This document shows positions 8,032-11,415 of a stretch of DNA of 11,415 bases, in pieces. The position numbers and the translations under genes are program-made. Location: contig JAKIYB010000093.1 of NCBI GenBank assembly GCA_022708765.1, forward strand, positions 1 through 11,415, given 5' to 3'. This DNA comes from Armatimonadota bacterium (GTDB lineage Bacteria > Armatimonadota > Hebobacteria > CAIYQO01). The notes under the pieces are model-generated. The model did not search any database, was not told the origin of the DNA, and saw only the letters and a list, made by a program, of their open reading frames with translations. Each line of letters starts with the position of its first letter. Positions within the stretch are counted from its first letter, which is position 1.

Positions 8032-9330
8032 TTACATTTCAAATGCCGGGAAGAGATAAAACGTGGTGGCGGTGGTGGCGATCTTCATCGTGATGACGAT
8101 ATCCTTGTCCGGCCGCACTGGCAGGGAATAAATCACTGCCTGGGTCTGCCACTTCCCTTGTTTCACGTTCGCAATCTCGGCCCGGGTGTTCGTAAACATT
8201 ACCGGGGCATCGCTGCCGATCTGGATGCTGTCAACCCAGCCGGATCCAGAGCCCGCATTGGTCGCCGTTGCGACGACGATCGCCATCTTCTTAGATGTCG
8301 GCGCCGTGACATTCGGCACGATGGTCAGCGTGCAGGTTTTCGTGCCATTGGCAATGGTCGCGGACATATACGCGGCGGCGCTGGCGCCGTACCAGTAGAC
8401 GCCCGGCCCGTATGTCGTGCCGTCATGGCCGCTGATTCGTGATACATTGCCGTACGGCGCCGCCTGCCCGAGCGTCGGGAGCTTCCACCAGGTCGGCTTT
8501 TCGGGGGGATAATTGAAACCGCCGGGCGAGTTTGCGACAGCCAGCTCACCTCCCGCGCCGTTAAGGTAATTCGCGCCATATTGCGTGCTTGTGCTCATGC
8601 CGGCATAAAAAGCGACACAGTCCGAAGACCACACCGGGCAGCGTGTCACCGCCAACCGGATCCCCATATTCTGCAGCTTCTTCGTCAGCGAGGTGTCTTC
8701 GGTGCTGTTTTGCGCCAGTCCGAAGCACAGCGGTTGGGAGAGAAGAATCTGTGGATCCACGCACGGAATGAAAAACGCGGGCGCGATGTCATCGCCTTTC
8801 ACCCAGACGACGTGCCCATCCACATAGGAGACGACCGTGCCGTTATTATGGCGTGGGTCGGCTTGCGCGGCGGCGATGGTGAGGTCGGTGGCGTCGTCAT
8901 CGTTAACGTATGGTGGGTTTTCACTCGGCTCCGCCAGGTCCAGCGTTAGGGGGGTTGCGATGGGATCGGTGATGTCACCGAGTGCCCGGTCAGCGAGGAA
9001 AGAGCCGGCGACGTAGAAGTAATCCGGCGCGGATTCATTGCCCGTGTGCGTGATGCTCGGACAGTCCCACACCTCGCCTTTCATGCCGTAGTCCGACGCG
9101 AGGATGCCGTTCCAGCCTTTCGCGGCCGGGAAGGTCTCCTGGTTGTCCTGCACATACATCATCAGCGCAATGGCGAGTTGCCGCTGATTGTTCATGCAGG
9201 AGTTCTGCCGGGCCTTTTCGCGGGCCTTGGCGAAGACGGGGAAGAGAATGGCGGCCAGGATCGCAATGATGGCAATGACCACCAGCAGTTCGATGAGGGT
9301 GAACCCTCGGGATCGCGTGACGGTTCGCAT
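8032..9330 (-). CDS. Prepilin-like protein with H-X9-DG motif and large C-terminal domain (first of pair)
   Basis: A 432-residue paralogue of the next gene downstream. It has the class III signal SRG|FTLIELLVVIAIIAILAA (cleavage expected between G9 and F10), LFPVFAKAREKARQNSC, and an H-X9-DG motif (H161, D171-G172). From about residue 335 its C-terminal domain matches the paralogue: CTLTIVPNVTAPTSKKMAIVV, IGSDAP, YSLPVRPDKDI, ending FYLFPAFEM. The middle part (about 180-330) is far less alike and carries several cysteines and many aromatics (WW, YW), so the two proteins may bind different ligands. An in-frame GTG at 9339 lies inside the Shine-Dalgarno sequence; the ATG at 9330, with GGAGG 8 bases upstream, is the start. 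It is the first gene after a strong promoter and a structured leader. Role in adhesion, secretion or glycan capture is inference. Confidence 0.85.
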   Translation of the reverse strand: MRTVTRSRGFTLIELLVVIAIIAILAAILFPVFAKAREKARQNSCMNNQRQLAIALMMYVQDNQETFPAAKGWNGILASDYGMKGEVWDCPSITHTGNESAPDYFYVAGSFLADRALGDITDPIATPLTLDLAEPSENPPYVNDDDATDLTIAAAQADPRHNNGTVVSYVDGHVVWVKGDDIAPAFFIPCVDPQILLSQPLCFGLAQNSTEDTSLTKKLQNMGIRLAVTRCPVWSSDCVAFYAGMSTSTQYGANYLNGAGGELAVANSPGGFNYPPEKPTWWKLPTLGQAAPYGNVSRISGHDGTTYGPGVYWYGASAAAYMSATIANGTKTCTLTIVPNVTAPTSKKMAIVVATATNAGSGSGWVDSIQIGSDAPVMFTNTRAEIANVKQGKWQTQAVIYSLPVRPDKDIVITMKIATTATTFYLFPAFEM

Positions 9331-9336
9331 GAGATG

Positions 9337-9345
9337 CACCTCCTT
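9337..9345 (-). promoter_or_regulatory. Ribosome binding site of the first prepilin gene
   Basis: AAGGAGGTG on the minus strand, a near-complete anti-16S match, with its GGAGG core 8 bases before the ATG at 9330. An in-frame GTG three codons earlier is part of this site and so cannot be the start. The strength of the site suggests high expression of the prepilin pair. Confidence 0.8.
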
Positions 9346-9374
9346 CTAAAGTGAATCGGAAGCGAGTATAAGTT

Positions 9375-9395
9375 GCCGGCGCCCCCGACGCCGGC
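9375..9395 (-). other. GC-rich stem-loop in the prepilin leader
   Basis: Perfect 7-base arms GCCGGCG and CGCCGGC around a 7-base loop, lying about 45 bases before the prepilin start codon and inside the predicted 5' untranslated leader. No T-run follows, so it is not a terminator. It could stabilise the message or shape ribosome access; no known riboswitch class is recognised. Confidence 0.5.
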
Positions 9396-9446
9396 GGTCA
9401 CAAACATCCGCGAACGATATGCGATTGTTCCATACCAATGTTGCGA

Positions 9447-9467
9447 GAGCATTTCCCGGAAACGCTC
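9447..9467 (-). other. Dyad / stem-loop in the prepilin leader
   Basis: A 21-bp near-perfect dyad centred on 9457 (GAGC-A-TTTCC-C-GGAAA-C-GCTC on the plus strand). As minus-strand RNA the single arm mismatch becomes a G-U pair, giving an uninterrupted 9-pair stem with a CGG triloop, whereas plus-strand RNA would carry an A-C mismatch. That asymmetry favours an RNA role in the prepilin leader, though a protein-binding DNA dyad is possible. Confidence 0.5.
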
Positions 9468-9485
9468 GGACTGCGTTAAAAACCA

Positions 9486-9519
9486 TAAATGCATAGTCAT
9501 TCGCATGAATATGCATTTA
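9486..9519. promoter_or_regulatory. Operator-like inverted repeat at the prepilin transcription start
   Basis: Perfect 9-base arms TAAATGCAT (9486-9494) and ATGCATTTA (9511-9519) around 16 bases. The centre, read on the minus strand, contains ATTCATGCGAAT, itself flanked by ATTC/GAAT. The element abuts the -10 box and covers the expected start site, a usual place for a repressor. On read-through RNA from the hydrolase gene the arms could also form a hairpin, with TTTTT (9482-9478) three bases after it, so it may double as a weak terminator for that gene. Confidence 0.55.
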
Positions 9520-9548
9520 ATTGTATGCCCGAAACGGCCGGCTGTCAA
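9520..9548 (-). promoter_or_regulatory. Near-consensus sigma-70 promoter of the prepilin operon
   Basis: On the minus strand TTGACA (9548-9543) is followed after exactly 17 bases by TACAAT (9525-9520). This is a perfect -35 and a 5-of-6 match at -10 with optimal spacing. Transcription should begin near 9513, giving a leader of roughly 180 bases before the start codon at 9330. Both boxes are touched or bracketed by inverted repeats, so the promoter is probably strong but repressible. Confidence 0.75.
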
Positions 9549-9557
9549 GGGCATACA
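9522..9557. promoter_or_regulatory. Inverted repeat bracketing the prepilin promoter
   Basis: Perfect 9-base arms TGTATGCCC (9522-9530) and GGGCATACA (9549-9557). One arm overlaps the -10 box and the other ends exactly at the upstream edge of the -35 box. A second, overlapping pairing, CCGAAAC (9529-9535) with GTTTCGG (9562-9568), competes with it. It could be an operator, or as RNA a stem just after the hydrolase stop; no T-run directly follows, so it is not a typical terminator. Confidence 0.5.
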
Positions 9558-9584
9558 GCGAGTTTCGGCAGGGGCGATAACTAT

Positions 9585-10553
9585 TCATTTCGAGAACTCA
9601 CTCTGCCGCGCGAGCGCGCCATACGTCTCCGGCCGGCGGCGTTGGCGCACGAATCGGCGTCGGTCCGGGGCGTCCGGGCCATCGCCGGGCCATTGGCGCT
9701 TGCGGTCAATCTCGATGATGCCCACCGCTAACCCGGCGGACTTGCCATGCAGCTCCGCCAGTACCGCGCCGTTTTGCGCGATGACCTGGCTGTGGCCGAG
9801 GGCGTTGCGCCGCCCGGGCGCGTAGCTGGAGAACACCACCGCGCAGTAGTGATCGCTGGCGCGCACGCGCAGGCGGTTCTGCCCCATATCGCGGTCCTCG
9901 TCGGGCAGTGTGTAGCCGTTAGAGGGGTGGAGGATTATCTCCGCCCCTGCTTCCTCACAGCAGGCGGCGGCTTCGGGAAACTGGATATCATAACAGATAT
10001 TGAAGGCATAACGCCCCAGCGGAGTCTCGCAAACGGTGTAGGATGAGCCGGCGGTGAAGTAGTCTTCCTCCGGGCCGGGGGCGAGATGCACTTTCTCGTA
10101 GCGCAGGATCACCTCGCCGCGGTCATCGAGGATAAGGCCGAAATTGAATAATCGCCCCTCGCGCGCGCCGGGCAGGCTGGCGCCCACATAGAGGCCGGTT
10201 TTACGGCAGAGCGCGCCGAAGCGCTCCAGGAAAAGCCCCTCGCTCCAGGTGTAGAGGCGGACGGCATCTTCAATCATCGTCGGGTTGGGCGGGACGCCTT
10301 CACCCGGCGCCGCCAGCACTCCGGGCTCGAACGCCACTTCCGGCAACAGCAGGAACTGCACGCCGCGCGCGGCGGCGCGGGCGGCCCAGCCTTCCAGGTA
10401 GCGCAAATATTCCTCACCATAGGCGCGGCAGTACCCTTCATCGTAGGTGGAGGAGCCGATGTTGTAGCTGCGAAAATGCCGGTTGCGCGCGGCGGGGTCG
10501 TGGCGGTGCCGGTAGACGACGCGGTCGGTCGCTCCCAGCGGCGGTTCTGTCAA
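9585..10553 (-). CDS. Carbon-nitrogen hydrolase (nitrilase superfamily)
   Basis: A protein of about 322 residues. With this start the catalytic triad is visible: Glu72 in FLLLPEVAFEP, Lys154 in LRYEKVHLAPG and Cys187 in NICYDIQFPE, with the usual downstream EIILHPSNG and NRLRVRASDHYCAVVFSS segments. The family cleaves non-peptide C-N bonds (amides, N-carbamoyl compounds, nitriles) by a thioester intermediate; the amide substrate cannot be read here. No signal peptide, so cytoplasmic. The frame extends to a TTG at 10688 and an ATG at 10655, but the 34 codons after that ATG have mostly A/T third positions and many cysteines, while GC-ending codons typical of the neighbours begin right after the TTG at 10553. 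I therefore place the start there, though no Shine-Dalgarno is visible. It is divergent from the gene at the right edge and lies upstream of the prepilin promoter. Confidence 0.8.
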   Translation of the reverse strand: MTEPPLGATDRVVYRHRHDPAARNRHFRSYNIGSSTYDEGYCRAYGEEYLRYLEGWAARAAARGVQFLLLPEVAFEPGVLAAPGEGVPPNPTMIEDAVRLYTWSEGLFLERFGALCRKTGLYVGASLPGAREGRLFNFGLILDDRGEVILRYEKVHLAPGPEEDYFTAGSSYTVCETPLGRYAFNICYDIQFPEAAACCEEAGAEIILHPSNGYTLPDEDRDMGQNRLRVRASDHYCAVVFSSYAPGRRNALGHSQVIAQNGAVLAELHGKSAGLAVGIIEIDRKRQWPGDGPDAPDRRRFVRQRRRPETYGALARQSEFSK

Positions 10554-10555
10554 TG

Positions 10556-10658
10556 CGCATGAATTGAACCGCGCTAGCCAGTCACAACCGTTACCATCTT
10601 CTGCGCATGCAGGAAGGAGGAAGTGACAAAGTTGACGCGAAATAAGGCAATTCATGCG
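10556..10658. promoter_or_regulatory. Paired operator-like motifs in the divergent gap (11-bp inverted repeat)
   Basis: CGCATGAATTG (10556-10566) and its exact reverse complement CAATTCATGCG (10648-10658) lie 81 bases apart in opposite orientation between the hydrolase and the lyase paralogue. The right copy extends to a local dyad, TTCATGCGGATGAA (10651-10664, arms TTCAT/ATGAA). The left copy overlaps the hydrolase start. The same ATTCATGCG core sits at the prepilin promoter (minus strand, 9510-9502). Two separated sites would suit a DNA-looping repressor, which is inference. Confidence 0.5.
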
Positions 10659-10659
10659 G

Positions 10660-10688
10660 ATGAAACCATTGCGCAAGCTATACGTCAA
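10660..10688 (-). promoter_or_regulatory. Possible promoter of the hydrolase gene
   Basis: On the minus strand TTGACG (10688-10683) and TTTCAT (10665-10660) are 17 bases apart: a 5-of-6 match at -35 and a 4-of-6 match at -10. The -10 box overlaps the operator-like motif at 10651-10664. A start near 10653 would exclude the ATG at 10655 and fits the TTG start at 10553. The weak -10 keeps this tentative. Confidence 0.35.
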
Positions 10689-10709
10689 ACTGTATGTGGA
10701 GGTGCCGCC

Positions 10710-11415
10710 ATGTCGCGACGCGCGCTGTTCCTGTTGTGTGCCCTGGGGTTGCTGCTGATGGTGCCGCTACAGGCGGCCCCATTAGGCCAGTGGACATTGA
10801 CGGAGAGCCTGGGCTACGCGTGGACGCGTGAGTTGATCAGCTATCCGCTACCCGCGGCGCTGAAATTGGCGCCTGGCCAGGAGCGCGGCTACATCGTGCG
10901 CGATGACGCCGGGGCGGCGCTGCCCTTCCAGTTCTACGCCGACCCGGTGCAGCCGGCGAAGGTGTCATTGCTGTTGCTGGTTGACTTGCCGCCGTATGCC
11001 ACCCGCACCTTCACGCTGGAGAAGGGGAAGAATTCCGCTGTCAATCCGACCGATCTGGCCCTGAAGCGCGAAGGAGACAACTATCTGGCGACCTTCGGCC
11101 GCGCCGCCGCGCGCCTCGCCGGACCGGTGAAGGCCAAACCCGGCACGCCTTTCGCGCAACTGCCTGCGCCCATCCAGACGGTGAAGGGCGTCTCCGGCGC
11201 CTGGCTGGGGGAGGGGAGGCTGGCGGGGACGATGCCGGTGATGAAGTACGAGTGCGTCGTCGAAGCGAACGGCCCGCTGGTGGCACAGGTTCGCATGCGG
11301 TATAACTTCAGCCCGCGCAAGTTTTATCAGGCTCGCGTGCGCATGATCGCCGGCGAAGCGGTGCTGCTGGTGGAGGAAGACTACGCGCTCTCCGAGGAAG
11401 AGGTGAAGCAGATCA
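10710..11415 (+). CDS. Secreted paralogue of the lyase-like protein, N-terminal part (runs off the window)
   Basis: 235 codons are open to the right edge without a stop. Residues 1 to about 23 are a signal peptide (RRALFLLCALGLLLMVPLQAA), so the protein is exported. What follows aligns by eye with residues about 56-240 of the large lyase-like protein at 1400-4651: LGYAWTRE with LGLAYTNE, PFQF (72-75) with PFQF (93-96), GVSGAWLGEG (160-169) with GVSGKWLGKS (176-185), GPLVAQVRMRYNF (188-200) with GPVRTVVSVRYTF (204-216). The two share this N-terminal beta-sandwich-like module; whether the catalytic half is also shared cannot be seen. The ATG at 10710 has GGAGG with 7-base spacing and sits directly before the signal peptide. 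The frame is open further upstream, to a GTG at 10623 just after GGAAGGAGG, but that would bury the signal peptide behind 29 residues. Enzyme class is inferred from the paralogue. Confidence 0.75.
   Translation, partial: MSRRALFLLCALGLLLMVPLQAAPLGQWTLTESLGYAWTRELISYPLPAALKLAPGQERGYIVRDDAGAALPFQFYADPVQPAKVSLLLLVDLPPYATRTFTLEKGKNSAVNPTDLALKREGDNYLATFGRAAARLAGPVKAKPGTPFAQLPAPIQTVKGVSGAWLGEGRLAGTMPVMKYECVVEANGPLVAQVRMRYNFSPRKFYQARVRMIAGEAVLLVEEDYALSEEEVKQI

Noticed and set aside
9337..9339. GTG as start of the first prepilin gene
   Set aside because: It is part of the AAGGAGGTG ribosome site; the ATG at 9330 has proper spacing.
9365..9370. TATACT (minus strand) as a second -10 box close to the prepilin start
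   Set aside because: No -35-like hexamer 16-18 bases upstream; that region is the GC-rich stem.
9331..9584. Known riboswitch or small RNA in the prepilin leader
   Set aside because: Stem-loops are present but no consensus of a known class could be recognised by eye.
10623..10709. Upstream GTG/TTG starts for the right-edge gene behind GGAAGGAGG
   Set aside because: They would add 29 or 26 residues before an evident signal peptide, while the ATG at 10710 has its own GGAGG at good spacing. Kept only as a minor alternative.
1..11415. CRISPR array, tRNA, insertion sequence or phage-derived genes
   Set aside because: No regularly spaced repeats, cloverleaf, transposase motif or terminal repeats were seen on either strand.

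Overview
The window looks like chromosomal DNA of a GC-rich bacterium, most likely Armatimonadota or a close relative. The best taxonomic clue is a pair of prepilin-like proteins with a class III signal followed by LFPVF(S/A)KAREKAR and an H-X9-DG motif. That combination is typical of Armatimonadota and also occurs in the Planctomycetes/Lentisphaerae group. No rRNA, tRNA, CRISPR array, transposase or phage gene is visible, and protein-level identifications come from reading motifs, not from database searches.

Layout. At the left edge, two overlapping plus-strand genes run inward: the 3' end of a gene ending in a beta-sandwich-like module, then a divergent URO-D-fold protein (303-1397). They meet, with a 2-base gap, a block of five minus-strand genes. 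Read in transcription order (right to left) these are a carbon-nitrogen hydrolase (10553-9585), a 254-bp regulatory gap, two paralogous prepilin-like proteins (9330-8032 and 7973-6702), a strong intrinsic terminator (6680-6635), a signal-less beta-propeller protein (6618-4654) and a large secreted heparinase II/III-like protein (4651-1400). At the right edge, divergent from the hydrolase, is the 5' part of a second secreted protein (10710 to the edge) whose N-terminal module is a paralogue of that of the large lyase-like protein. No gene-free stretch exceeds 300 bases.

Regulation. Upstream of the first prepilin gene is a near-perfect sigma-70 promoter (TTGACA-17-TACAAT, minus strand) overlaid by two 9-bp-arm inverted repeats and followed by a leader of about 180 nt with two stem-loops. 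The core ATTCATGCG plus an AT step occurs here and twice, in opposite orientation, in the divergent hydrolase/lyase-paralogue gap. This suggests one regulator for the prepilin operon and the flanking catabolic genes.

How the genes may work together (inference): secreted lyase-like enzymes act on an acidic or plant/algal polysaccharide, the two prepilin-like proteins display a large C-terminal domain at the cell surface (possibly glycan binding), and the cytoplasmic propeller, C-N hydrolase and URO-D-like protein act on products or regulate. The substrate cannot be read from the sequence.
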